Positions 42,828-53,967 are shown, counted from the stretch's first letter. The stretch is DNA of 64,000 nt from Liopterus haemorrhoidalis (GCA_963971575.1 OZ020611.1:62901381-62965380); one strand, 5' to 3'. Notes: generated from the letters alone by a model not told the origin. Translations and numbers: made by a program.

Positions 42828-44033
42828 GATTAAAATACTTTAATGTTCATTTACAAAATGTTAAATATTTGTAGATGTTTGTAGTTTAAATAACGCCACA
42901 TCACTTTCTCCCACTGTTTTCAATTTTAAATCTTGTCATCGGATTGTGTCCATAACCTCGCACCTCACTCGAATACCCTATCGTTTAAAGTTCATGTATG
43001 GAAACCAGTTTTGATATTTTAATTACATTATCGCACTGTCGTTCTAAATTTAAACTTAAATCTTAAATTTATAGTAAAATATAGATATAAAATGTATAAA
43101 TATATAATATAACAAAATATTTAAAAACAAAATTTGTAAATGGTTACAAAACAACACATTTTCCTTGTTACCACATTAAATTTATAGTTTAAAAAACTTA
43201 TTATTTTTTAATGTAATGTCTTAATACCGGTAACCGGTAGTTACGTCAACAGTAGTTTAGTTTATTTTGGCCGGATCAAGAATACCGGTAGTGAAAACTC
43301 CAGTCAGAAATTCCGGAGACGCCGCCGTACGATATATGCAACCCTCACTGCGCATAATCAATACCGGCTGCCTTGTTTGACGCCTGAATCAGACCGTCGT
43401 TGCTAGTCGTGAATCTTGAAAGAATATACAAAAATTATAAACGGAACTTTTGGAAAAATGAACATAAAACATTCAAAAAAGCGTACGTAAAATAAATTTA
43501 TAGTGATATGAGGCCTTCAAAGTAAGTTCCTGCATGTTACACATTTTTATTTTAAACCATTATTTAAAAAAAAAAAAGGAAATGAGTGCAAAATAGATAT
43601 TTTAGACACTTTTAATAATTTTACAACCACAATTATGAATTGTTTGATAGTTATTTTATGAAATAAAGTAGAGAGTTTAGTGTACGAGTACTGATGATTT
43701 AGTTGTGCAATGATAATGTATGCAAATTGTAATCTTGGATGAATGACGGATCTTTTAGAGCTAGTTACAGTGTATATATTAGTAGAAAGAACTACAACTG
43801 ATAGAAAACAAGTAGTGGTTGTACTAATAGTTAGTGTAGGGATAACAGTGTCATGAAGAAAGCGGATCAATATCCTTCCGTACCAATAGCAGTAACGGGC
43901 GTCATAACGTCTGATACTTTTCGATGCCATATGTTTTTAACTCGCTTGTCAGATTATAAAAACATAAATTAAACCATTGTAGTGTAAATGTAAAACTGGT
44001 GCAATCAAAACTAAATAAAAATCTTCTTTGCAG
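42828..44033. promoter_or_regulatory. Shared upstream region of the divergent ADPGK and stnA genes
   Basis: 1.2 kb between the ADPGK start codon (minus) and the acceptor before stnA (plus). It contains a cluster of ACCGGT/TACCGG words (43226-43365) and a strong donor CTTCAAA|GTAAGT at 43521 that could end a stnA 5'UTR exon, spliced to the acceptor TTCTTTGCAG at 44033. A 127-codon minus-strand reading (43547-43930) lies in this interval without family resemblance. Confidence 0.5.
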
Positions 44034-44060
44034 TAGCCTCAATGAAACTTAGAGTAGATA
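44034..44060 (+). other. stnA: stnA 5'UTR with overlapping short uORF
   Basis: Exon start set by the acceptor TTCTTTGCAG at 44033. An ATG at 44042 in another frame, with T at -3, runs 23 codons past the real start. Its weak context suggests leaky scanning to 44061. Confidence 0.55.
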
Positions 44061-44787
44061 ATGCTCAAAATAACAAAGGGCTTAAAAAAGAAGAAAAAAG
44101 GCAAAAAATCTAAGCATAAAGAAGAAGAATTATTTAAACCAGAAGAACTTGAAGCATATCGTCGTGAGCATCAGCAACAAGCAGAAAAGGGTGAACCATC
44201 AGGTGATGACGAATGGAAAAAATTCTCGGCTTTAACTTCTGATATCGACAGTGTTTTAAGAAAAACCCAAGAAGATCTAGATCGTATAAAAAGTACATCA
44301 TTCTTCCAAAGAGTTCCAACAGCAAGTGAAATAAAAAAAGCACAAAAACCCATACCAACAGAAGAAAAAGTAGACGAAAGTAAATTACAAGTCCAAACCG
44401 CTGGTGTTGTTGAATTATCTGAAACTGAAAGCGAAGATGAGGAAGTAGAAGATGATATATTTGATACGTCATTCGTTGATGCTGTAGCAAGTGGTGAAGT
44501 TAAACTCGCGTATATTCCAGAATCTCCGACTAAAGAAGAATTAGGTGACGATCCATTTGATACTTCAATCGCGGAGAGGGCTATACTTGGTCCGGCGTTC
44601 AATAAAAAAGGAAAGAAACTAGTGCCACTTGGTGCCGCTGTTGAGGTTCTCACGGGACGTGTTGAATTACCCACTTGTGCTATCGCGAGAAAACCAGTCA
44701 ACAGAAGAGGATTACAGCAACAAAAGGATCTGTTATTAGGAAGTTTTGATGTTGACAACAATGGTAATTCAGCGTCAGAAACAACTG
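44061..44787 (+). CDS. stnA: Stoned-A, first coding exon (partial gene)
   Basis: ATG at 44061, A at -3. Begins MLKITKGLKKKKKGKKSK, the lysine-rich start of insect stoned-A, followed by ELFKPEELEAYRREHQ, DEWKKFSALTSDIDSVLRKT, DRIKSTSFFQRVPTASEIKK and acidic segments with DDIFDTSFVDA and DDPFDTSIA; the DPF motif is of the type bound by the AP-2 appendage. In Drosophila stoned-A comes from the dicistronic stoned locus and acts in synaptic-vesicle recycling. The donor CAACTG|GTGAGT ends the exon at 44787 (242 codons, phase 1). The 279-codon reading past the donor has an unrelated tail. No later exon is found in the remaining 19 kb. Confidence 0.95.
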
Positions 44788-45146
44788 GTGAGTTTTTGCA
44801 TGAGATTATTTTAATTTTATTCTTTAAACACAAGAGCTTAATGAAACATAGTTACATTAAAACAGAATATACTATTAATAGGACCGCGTCTAAGTGCTAG
44901 AACTTTTTGGGCCCCAGGCATACAAATTAAAATCGGTGCCCTTCTTATATAAACAAGAATGAGGGTAATATTTGTTAAAAAATCACAATTTTTGAAGTTG
45001 TGTAAATTTATATTATTAGTTTAAGATTTCAAAAAAATTAAATGAAAATAAAAAATTATATGAAGTGTGATTTTTCACACATTTCATTCACACGGTTTTG
45101 TAGGTATTTGTCTAGTGTGAAGCCAATAGAATGCTGGATGTCTAGG

Positions 45147-45318
45147 CAGGGGCGGACTTTGGCCTAGGCAAAATAGGCAACTGCCTAGGGCCCGTATTTT
45201 TTGGGGCCCGCAAGATGGGTTTATTATAAATTTTTTCTATTATTTTATGATTTTTTAACTAGTAAGGCCCGCAATGAGAACCTTGCCTAGGGCCCCGATT
45301 TTCCTTAGTCCATCACTG
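45147..45318. mobile_element. hAT MITE (CAGGGGCGGACTTTGG ends)
   Basis: TSDs TGTCTAGG and TGTGTAGG (7 of 8), within the family A word GAATGTCTAGGACAA. Left CAGGGGCGGACTTTGGCCTA, inverted right CAGTGATGGACTAAGG; GCCTAGGGCCC occurs near both ends. 172 bp. Confidence 0.85.
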
Positions 45319-46253
45319 TGTGTAGGGCAATATTTCTTCTATAATCAAATAAAAATCAACAGTTTTTTGATAATCGTTTTTATTCGTTATTTGAGTACTA
45401 AGGGCTCCCATTTAATTTTTTTAAACAAAATTTAAATAATTTGCGAAAATTTCGACACAATAAAATTTAAATTAAAAAATCTCAGTGTTTTTTTCTGGGT
45501 TTGCTTCGTATTCAAGTCTTCATTAAAACAATAAAAAATATGTTGATAAATGGCTAAATTTTTTTCAATTTCAGAAACGTATTTCTCACTGTTAACAATG
45601 TGCCATTTGATTTATAAGTATATATTTCACTACTATAAATGATTTATTCCTCTTTGTTACATTTAAAACAAAAAATTAAAGAAATACAAACAAAAGTTGT
45701 GCCATCACGACGTATAATAGTAAGCGGAACCTATTGAACACTACGTTCTACAGACTTGACCTCGATTTTCGCTATAAACATTTTTATTATATTTTTAATT
45801 TCAAAAAAAGATATGCTACCTTAGCACAAATACAAAAAATCCAGAACATTACTAGCCAGAATTTACCTACGTTTTATAATTTTCTCTAAAACACAAAAAC
45901 TGCAAAATTTTCCCAAAAACGAAATCTGATTGAATTTCTCCCGTACGTCTCCAGTTTAGATCAATATACATTACATAGATTTTTTTCAGATATTTAGCGT
46001 AACCCTTTGCGCTAAATGATGCGGGACAACATTTGTATAGTACATTTTTGAAAAAAATGGTTCATTTTGCTTATCGGTTTCATTTGTCTTCCTTTTTAGG
46101 GTTTTGTAGGTATGACCAAAAAACCCTTATAACATCATTCATGTGTCTGTCTCGTTTGCCTGCCTGCCTGTCTGTCTGTCTGTCCACCTCTCTATCTGTC
46201 TGTACGGTAGAAATTGTAGCCAAGCGGCTGAACATAAATAGTTTAAATTTTAC

Positions 46254-46307
46254 ATGCTTGTACTACTCATTGATCCATATATATGGATCAATGAGTAGTA
46301 CAAGCAT
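46254..46307. repeat. 54-bp perfect palindrome
   Basis: Two 27-nt arms, no spacer: left arm begins ATGCTTGTACTACTCATTG and the centre is CCATATATATGG. The right arm is exactly the reverse complement. It lies at the deletion junction of an inverted A2 copy. Confidence 0.97.
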
Positions 46308-46649
46308 TAGAAGGGCTTAGATACAAAGAAAATCACAAAAAAAAATACTGGGATTTTTTAATTTAAATTTTATTGTGAATTTTCCTAGATTATTTAAATT
46401 TAGTTTAAAAAATTTAAATAAAAGCTCTTAGTACTCAAATAATAAATAAAAATGATTATCAAAAATAATTGCTGATTTTGATGTGCTTATAGAAATTTTT
46501 TGTATAAGCCGTTTAGCTCTCTTGGCTTCTTACACTTATTAAAATCCTGAAATGTTTGAAAATTCTCAAATCACATAGATTTTTTATTGCTCATCGCTCT
46601 TAAAAAGGGCCGGTAAAAATTTCACCGACAGTTTCAGTCCACCCCTGAT

Positions 46650-47303
46650 TAGGGTTTCCAATTATCAGACATTAATGAATATCCGGATATCGAATACAGA
46701 AAATTCAAAATATTCGGATATATCCGTATATCCGGATAACAAATAAGAAATTAAAGATAATATATTGAATCCAATATTCATGGTGTTTTATAACTCATTT
46801 ATTTTATTTTATTTAAGTATTTTAATTATATACATTAATAATTCACAAAATAATAATAAAAAAAATTGTATAATTAAATTTATTTCATTTTTAAAAATGT
46901 GTATTTAAAAAAAAATAATTTCATTGAAAGTTTCAAAATTCAAGCGAGTTCTAATTGTTGTCTTAGTCAGGCCTGCAATTGAAAAAAACGCGCTCTGTTG
47001 CAGTAGATGTTGGTTTTATTATAAGAAGTACATTAAATAATATATTTTAATTCTAAAAATAGATTGATTAACGAAATGAAAGCTTTAATTCATTTACATA
47101 TTTCGTCATGTGATTTAAAGGAACTCTTGTAAAGGAGAAAAGGTATAAAAAAAGTACCAGGTAAATTGAAAAAATTGTTGAAAAAAAATAATTTTTTGTT
47201 TATTCAGAAATATCCGGATTATCGGATATTCAATGAAAATTATCCGGATTGTCGAATAGTCCAAATTGGTCGGATAATCCGGATATTCGGATTGAAAACC
47301 TTA
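46650..47303. mobile_element. Non-autonomous hAT element rich in ATCCGGAT
   Basis: Perfect 8-bp TSD CCCCTGAT (46642-46649, 47304-47311). Left TAGGGTTTCCAATTATC, inverted right TAAGGTTTTCAATCCGAATA. Both ends are arrays of ATCCGGATA/TATCCGGAT words. 654 bp, no coding frame. Confidence 0.9.
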
Positions 47304-47587
47304 CCCCTGATGTTAACACTGTAGATATTGAACCTGTGGATAATTGCAACGATTCTCTAACAACATTTATTTTATGTAAAATTTCCCCCTAAATTCATAT
47401 TACTAATACAAATTCGAATCCATCCAACATTTTAAATAATATAGCCGCTTCTACTCGGACAACTGGTTTTTCAGTTCTACTGGAGGTTTTTCTTTTAGCG
47501 GACTCTTCTTTTCAGCGAACCCTAAGCACGTGCTTATTTTGCCAGGTGGTAAACGCTGCCCTGATTATTAATATAATAGGATACCCA

Positions 47588-48213
47588 GGGGCAGATTTAT
47601 CATGACCAGGACTGTCTTAGGCCAGGCAGGGGCCCTTGGGCACACAGATTTTAGGGCCCTTTTAGAAAGTAAAAAAAAATGTGAATGAAAACATCAATAT
47701 GTATTTTTATTTACTGACTTTATTGGTTATTATGGTTAGCTTTATACAAATCAAATATAAGTGAAGTGATTACTATTTTGGGAATTGGACTTACGTTAAT
47801 GGTGATGGTTTCTTCCGGGATTTCTGTTGTGCAAAATCTTCTATTATGTCCTCAAAATCTAATTTTTAAAGGATATCACTTTCTATGCACATGATTGACA
47901 AATTAGTCAGTCGTTCTTGTAACATAGTCGTTCGTAATTCATTTTTTATTCTTTTTAACCGTGAAAATGAGCGCTCTCCACTAGAATTGCTGACCATAAA
48001 TCTCATCTGGTTTTCGAGTTACACGTAAATTTAGAAATATTAACGGCAATTCTTAGTAAAATTGCACTAAAAATTGAGCCCCTCTTTTTTCCGTGTAAAC
48101 AACGACCTCGACATTTTGAGGTCCCCATCAAGCCGGGTATCTGGGCTCGTGCCCCATTTGCCCTTATGGAAAAGACGGAACTGACCATGACGCTAACAGT
48201 GTCGGGCCCCTGT
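47588..48213 (-). mobile_element. ZMYM1-like hAT element relic
   Basis: Left end CAGGGGCAGATTTATCATG; right part GTGTCGGGCCCCTG. Between 47795 and 48002 the minus strand reads VSNSSGERSFSRLKRIKNEL, RTTMLQERLTNLSIMCIESD and LDFEDIIEDFAQQKSRKK with one stop: the C-terminal dimerisation domain of hAT transposases related to ZMYM1-like proteins. A TSD is not evident, so the limits are approximate. Confidence 0.8.
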
Positions 48214-48279
48214 GCGTTATAGGGCTCCCAAAAGTGCCCTCGAATCGTCTTTCGAATTTATACATAGATGTACGAGTAT

Positions 48280-48620
48280 ATGCAATATTTAAGCATATAA
48301 TACGCAGGGTGCTAGGAAAGTTTTATCGTACAACTTTAATTTTTACAGTTTTTGAAAATAATTTCAACCTCACATTTTACACTTTATACACTCGCTGAAA
48401 CAGAGCTGGTACAGAATCACATGATTCATCCCACGAGACAAATTGTTGGTGTTCATTAACAAAACGGTGCCATTTTTGTAATTTTTTGACGTAGGGTAAC
48501 AAACCAAAATCTCATGGTGCAAGATCTGGACAATACGAAAGATGCTATGTTGTTACAGAGGATAGTAATTGTAATCCTGAATTTTCCAAAAAATCTTGTG
48601 TAACATGATCTCGTTGTTAT
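48280..48620 (-). pseudogene. Mariner-type transposase C-terminal fragment
   Basis: Minus strand around 48480-48540 reads CPDLAPWDFGLLPYVKKLQK, then WHRFVNEHQQFVSWDES, similar to the PDLAPCDFWLFPKLK region and tail of SETMAR/mariner transposases. No ends recognised. Confidence 0.5.
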
Positions 48621-48776
48621 TTTTGACTATAGAGTACCCAAAGCGAAGAATATTTTCTAAAATGTATTTTACCAAGCAGAATTGCGTGCAAAGCTGGTGC
48701 ATTAATTTTGAGGTGTTTTTCTATCTGCTTGTATGTTATATGGTGATTTTTTTAATCAATTTTTTAACAAGTGATG

Positions 48777-49052
48777 CAGTGGCGACGACAGTGACGGCGA
48801 CATCTGGGGTGTGGGGCAGGCCCCAACTGCCCACCTCAGAGATGGCTGGACAACATTTAAAATTTTAGATAAAACTAAGTGCCCGGTTCATTTTGGGAAT
48901 ATTTCGAATTGTGAAAGATGGAAGCGGATCAAAAGGCTGCTTACGGCTTGTTTTCATCTTTTCAAAACTCAAAACCACCATATTCTCATTAATATTTATA
49001 TCGATAAAAAAATGGTGCCCCTCTCCAATTTTAAAAACAAGCGCCGCCACTG
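48777..49052. mobile_element. hAT MITE (CAGTGGCGRCG ends)
   Basis: TSDs AAGTGATG and AAGTTATG (7 of 8). Left CAGTGGCGACGACAGTG, inverted right CAGTGGCGGCGCTTG. 276 bp. Confidence 0.82.
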
Positions 49053-49259
49053 AAGTTATGTGCCGGATCACATTAAAGCCAGATCTGCGGATACAGATAC
49101 GAATAGGGATTATTTGCGTCCTGTTCCGCGGATATGGATATGGATCTTGCATTGAAGTAGAAAAACGAATGATCTTGCACCAAAAACATGCCAAGTGATA
49201 AACAACTTAGTTGAATTCAAAGTCATTCACTCATTTTCTTTGGTTAAATTCATTATCAT

Positions 49260-49905
49260 CATCAATCAGCCTTTTCGATCCACTACTGGATATAGGCCTC
49301 CCTTAGTATTTCTTGTTCGGTTTAGGGCTTCGTGCATCCAATTCGTAGCGATGCGTTTAATGTCGTCAGTCCAGCAGTCTTCCTCGACTCCGTCTATCTG
49401 CCTAAGGTCTCCATTGGAGTATAGGTTTATTCCAGCGTCCATCTTTAATTCTGGCAAGGTGTCCTGTTCATCTCCATTTCATTGTAGTTATTTTCACAAG
49501 GATGTCAGTTACTTTGGTTTTCCTGCGAATTTCTGCATTAGGTATTCTGTCTCTTAAGGTGATGCCCAACATGATTCGTTCCATGGCTTTTTCAGCTTTT
49601 TGAAGTTTTTTAGCTGAAGCTTTTGTTAGAGTTAGGGTCTCAGCACCGTAAGTCAAAACAGGCGCGACGCATAGTTCAAAAGCTTTTTTTTAAGGCATAA
49701 TGGGATTTTGCTCTTGAAAATGTTTCGGAGCTTGCCACATGCTGTCCATCCTTATGAAATTCTTCTGAAAATCTCGCATGTTAGATTGTCCCTGCAAATT
49801 CTTATTTCGTGACCCAAATATTTATATGCAACGACCTGGTCTATTTCGACGTTGTCAATATTTAGTCTCCTACTGAGATGAGATTTATCATTATTTTCGT
49901 CTTTT
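49260..49905 (-). pseudogene. RTE-like LINE, 3' end of polyprotein
   Basis: Minus strand, upstream to downstream: DNVEIDQVVAYKYLGHEIRI (49858-49799), the CGKLRNIFKSKIPL region, APVLTYGAETLTLTKASAKK (49665 on), LQKAEKAMERIMLGITLRDR, WRWTGHLAR, and CWTDDIKRIATNWMHEALNR (49380-49320). These are the conserved C-terminal blocks of RTE-type endonuclease/reverse transcriptases. Frameshifts and a 5' truncation leave no catalytic core. Confidence 0.85.
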
Positions 49906-49919
49906 GGATGTTAAGCCTG

Positions 49920-50395
49920 GAACAGATTGCACAGCGCGCTACGCCGTCAGCGCGCCGTCATTTGCGACAGCGTTGCGTTAGCGCCGTTGAGAATTATCGC
50001 CTGCACACAATGCAATAATTACGTTATTAATAACGCCGTCAAGTGTCACTTGACAACCTATATCTGTGTTTATACATGCGCTTTCTTTTATTAAAATAAT
50101 GGATGATGAAGACTTGTGTGTGATGTTATTTATGTTGTATGCAAGTTATTTATACATACAAACACTTTACCATTCAGTAAAAACTGAGGTTAGGTGTTTT
50201 GCGTCAACGTTCAACGGCGTCAAAAGTTGGATATTGACGAACATTCAGTATCAACAGCGTTCGAACGTCGTAGGACGTTGTCCATTCTGTGCACTTGCGT
50301 ACGACAGCTTGGTTTTAACTTTGTTCTGACAGATAGCGCCGTACGAACGGCGTCAACGTGCCGTCAAACTCGTTGCATTCTGTTTCCCACTTTAA
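49920..50395. mobile_element. GC-rich putative MITE with CGCCGTC words
   Basis: Left ACAGATTGCACAGCGCGC, inverted right ACAGAATGCAACGAGTTTGA; many GCGCCGT/ACGGCG words at both ends in an otherwise AT-rich setting, with ACACAATGCAATAA near the left. TSD unclear. Inserted in or next to the RTE fragment. Confidence 0.5.
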
Positions 50396-51501
50396 TCTTG
50401 AGACCAACTTTTTTCGATGTTTTGTTTAGGTCTTTTAGCATCTTGGCAGCATCTCCGAGACAATCTGATATGAGAACGATTAATATGAGAACGATTTGGT
50501 TAAATTAATATTATTTTAATATTTAATGTAGAGATAATAGACTAGTGGTTCCCAACCGATCGTTTCCAAACCCCAGGGCATTCATGAAGGTGGTCTAGGG
50601 GGTTCACATTATAAGTTCTGTAATGGCGTCAGTTATTTGGCATTTTTCATGCTATTTTTTTATTCTCAAAATCCATTGCTAAACTAAGTACTTTATGGTA
50701 CGTTATTAAGTTTATTACTGTAGTATCGAAAATATCAAAAATCCAAAACTATTCAACAGGGTGCGACAAATCGACAATACAAACTTTAAGGTTATAAAGT
50801 AGATACTAAATAAGGTGGATTTAATGCAAAACATCTATATTACAAAGTTTACCATTTCAGAGATATTTTACTCTAAATAGGTGGCTGATGAACGTAATTG
50901 ATTACATTTTTGTTTATGAAGTTTTGATATTGGCATATATTATTCTGAAGTACTATAATATTTTACATAAAAGTTTGTACTGAACATCCTGTACGATTTG
51001 AGAGAGCGGGTTCGTAATGACAAATATCATATTAATACCCTTTTCCCACTAGAACTTTAAGATCGGATGTTAAAGTGAATGTGTCTTCAAACGCTAATGT
51101 GAAACCGTATGACCTCGTCTAAATACAAGCGATGTTTAAGACAGAGATCTGCGTCTTAAACTTCGTCCGCATTGCCAACCTAATTTCTATTATAAAAAAA
51201 TACTCTTTGAATTTGTGCTGTCAACATTTTATATTATCATAAACAAGAATACTGTATTATATCGACGTTATAAGAAGTTTATACCTATTGTTATAATTAA
51301 ATTATTTATTTTAATAATGTGTTTAATAAAATACAGAGCTACAATAATAGAGATAAAATGTATCGACTTACATGTTAATACAGGTGTAATATATTCTTTA
51401 TTGTAGTGTCTTTATTGTAGAATGAAATGAAATATTAAGGTGACCATTCGTACTGGTTTTACCAGTACTGTACTGTTTTTTTGGTCATTGGTCCTGGTTA
51501 G

Positions 51502-52234
51502 CAGTGATGGGCGCGTAAGTTACATGATGTAAGTTACCTCATTGTTGACGCGTAAACAATTGATGTAAAGTAAACACAAAAACTCTTGTAAACAATGTAA
51601 ACAACGTAAACAATGTAAACAATGATTTAGACAAGCGCACTTGTTTTGAATTACAGAACCTCATTTTCAATACATTTTTATAAATAATAAAATTTTAATG
51701 AAACGATTTTAAATGAAAAAGTAAGTATATAAAATTAGGACAAGCCAATATACTTATTAATAAAAATCGATTAATCGAAAAATCGAATTTGCATCATTAT
51801 ACAGGTGTTACATACAAATTAGTAAATATGAATGTGAAAAATATAAAACTGTTTTCTTTAAAAAATTCAGTCTAATTTTTTTAATAACAAAATACATTAA
51901 ATTTCACCTTTAAGAAAATCAGCCTATATTTTTTAATAACGAAAAGATTCATTGCAAATTTTGCATGACGCCCTATATTTTCTTTCATTTTCTTTAATTA
52001 AAATAAAACCTAGTTCTTCAAACTATTCCTTCGGTTTCTTCCCACAATTTTTTAAATAAATTTATTGTTTTGAACTGAATATACTTGTTCATTAACTCTC
52101 TATTATTCGTATTAAATAACTAAAACTAACCTCATTATTTGACAGTTTACATTGTTGACAAGTTTACCAATTGTTTACATAAGTTTACACGTAAACGTAA
52201 ACGATTAAAGTTTACGTGTAAACGCCCATCACTG
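51502..52234. mobile_element. Fourth level: hAT MITE (CAGTGATGGG ends), copy 2
   Basis: Perfect 8-bp TSD CTGGTTAG (51494-51501, 52235-52242). Collinear with copy 1 at 11649-12372; GTAAACAA array at the left, mirrored at the right. 733 bp. Confidence 0.95.
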
Positions 52235-52524
52235 CTGGTTAGTCGTGAAATATAACCAATACAGTTTAGGGATACAAAATCAAAAATTATTAATTTTTCA
52301 AAAGATCGAGTAATCGTTCCATCTTTCAGTACGCGCGTAAATTTAAACACAAAATACGGTTCAGCAGTGTAGCGGCCTTTTCAAAATTACTTTCTTAATC
52401 TACAATATAAATAAAAGAAGAACATTTTATTTTTTCACTTAAAGGTAAAATAACTAAGTTTACTCTGCAATATTTTTTAATATATATTCTACGATAGCCA
52501 CTTTTATTCATACTGACTGAGCAG

Positions 52525-52793
52525 GCACGTTCCTAGAAAAATTAACTGAGTGGGGGTCTATTTCTAAAAAATATCCGATAAATAATATAAAATTTATTAT
52601 TGCCTCTTTCCGGGGAGGGGTGGTCTTATATGTTAATTACATTTTGACTATGATTTGCTATTTATCATCAAAAGAGATAATTTTATTTTCAGTAGCTTAG
52701 TTTTTATTAAGTATATGATTTTTTAGTTCCGGGGAGGGGTCAGGACCCAAGGACCCCTATTGTCTCCTATTGCACGCGCCTGTACTTGGGCTA
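52525..52793. mobile_element. MITE with CAGGCRCG ends
   Basis: Left CAGGCACGTTCCTAG, inverted right CAGGCGCGTGCAATAG; GGGGAGGGGT direct repeats inside. A related copy at about 54539-54798 has left CAGGCGCGCACTTAG and right part GTGTGCGCG. No clear TSD. Confidence 0.65.
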
Positions 52794-53523
52794 TTTTACA
52801 TGTCCTGGTTTTATATTTGACAGAAAATGGTCACCTTAGAAATATCCATATTTGTTTATAATAATTCAAAATGTGCGTCTGCGCAGACAGTTCAAAACTG
52901 GTAATTTCATGACGGTAACTTAAGGACAAAATTACTGCAGCTGATAACAGCACTGGAGATTTAAACTTCAAGTGTGAAAGCATACCGATGTTAAACATGA
53001 GTGAACTTTAAGTTCACTCGTCTTAAAGTTCTAGTGTGAAAAGGGTATGAGGGAGGTTTGTGAGTTATAAATTTGGGAACCACCGTAGTAAATTGTTCAA
53101 AACCACCGGCAAGGAATGTCAGAGTAAAATTTACTACATCTTGAGTATCTTTAAACGCAAGTTTATATGAAAACTAATTCGAATTTCTCTATATGATAAG
53201 GAATTGGCGAGTCTCACTTATTGATTCCAATAATGACTGACAGTGTAACCATTATACCTGCTGAGTTTATGGTTCTATTAACAATAATTGCCAGAACCAT
53301 AATAATTATTTAAACTAAACGTGTTTTCTTATATGTAGGGGTTGCATCACTGGTAAACGGTTCACCGGTTTTACCGACAAATATGATTACCGAAATTACC
53401 GGTAAATTTTTTAAAATATACGGATAATTTCGGTAGTTATAATTCTTCAGAATTTAGAAATATGGTTATAGAAGATGACTATAATTTATTCAAATTAAAT
53501 AAATCACTAGTTATAAAACTATT

Positions 53524-53967
53524 GTGGTGCTCATTGAACGGGTAAATAAACAAAATTCTGAAATTATAAATGAATCAAATGTGTCGTCTAATGATGGTGT
53601 AACTGAAGTTGTTGATATAACTAATTTAACTATGAAGGAAAGATTACATTTGTCAATTAAAAAGAAAAATGAAATAAAACACCACGAAATTTCTAATGCA
53701 ACAACATCCACCAACACCACAACTTTAACAAAAATTGTTAGGAAAGAAATCGCTGTACTTGAGGAGGAAAAAACTCGAGGAAAATATTTAACGCTGGCTT
53801 ACAACTATCTGTTAACAATAAAGCTGACGAGTGTTGACTCGGAAAGAGTTTTCTCTTCAGCTGGGGTTATATGTACCAAAATAAGAACAAGTCTTAGTGA
53901 TAAGACTATAGACACAATTTGTTTCTTGCGGGCATATTTCAATACACAAAAAGAATTGCAAATTTAA
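53524..53967 (+). pseudogene. hAT transposase C-terminal fragment
   Basis: A 147-codon reading ending IKLTSVDSERVFSSAGVICT then KIRTSLSDKTIDTICFLRAY, the hAT C-terminal dimerisation domain. The first codon is probably not a true start; the N-terminal zinc finger and catalytic parts are missing. Confidence 0.88.

Larger units (their letters stand above)
45055..46560. repeat. Two facing family A2 copies
   Basis: Forward copy from GTGTGATTTTTCACACATTT (45066) through AAACGTATTTCTCACTGTTA and CGTATAATAGTAAGCGG. Inverted copy starting AGGGTTTTGTAGGTATGACC (46100) with a short (TGTC)n run, then GTAGCCAAGCGGCTGAACAT; a 54-bp palindrome at 46254-46307 sits at an internal deletion junction, after which inverted A2 sequence (GGGCTTAGATACAAAGAAAA) resumes. 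A 172-bp MITE is nested at 45147-45318. Confidence 0.65.
51436..52838. mobile_element. Third level: element with TAAGGTGACCATT ends
   Basis: GAAATAT precedes (51429-51435) and follows (52839-52845). Ends TAAGGTGACCATT inverted, then tandem ACCAGTACTG/AGTACTGTACTG words at the left. 1,403 bp including its inserts. A fragment of the same end type (TCGGTACGTATGGTCACCTT) is at about 8333-8352. Confidence 0.8.
51035..53048. mobile_element. Second level: element with ATACCCTTTTCCCACTAG ends
   Basis: Left ATACCCTTTTCCCACTAGAA and inverted right ATACCCTTTTCACACTAGAA, both continuing CTTTAAGA; one mismatch in 28 nt. Subterminal TTAAAGTGAA/GTGAACTTTAAGTTCACT words. Confidence 0.75.
50545..53083. mobile_element. 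Outer shell of a multi-level transposon nest (GTGGTTCCC ends)
   Basis: GTGGTTCCCAAC at the left and inverted GTGGTTCCCAAATTTA at the right bound the nest. The TSD is not clear, so the outermost level is the least certain. The inner levels are listed separately. Confidence 0.5.

Noticed and set aside
43547..43930. 127-codon minus-strand reading between ADPGK and stnA
   Set aside because: No family resemblance, hydrophobic low complexity, and it overlaps the probable stnA 5' intron. Kept only as a remark.
44134..44833. Minus-strand readings of 118 and 220 codons opposite stnA
   Set aside because: Antisense shadows of the stnA exon.
50545..53083. TSD for the outermost GTGGTTCCC element
   Set aside because: Flanks AGACTA and CGTAGTA do not match convincingly.
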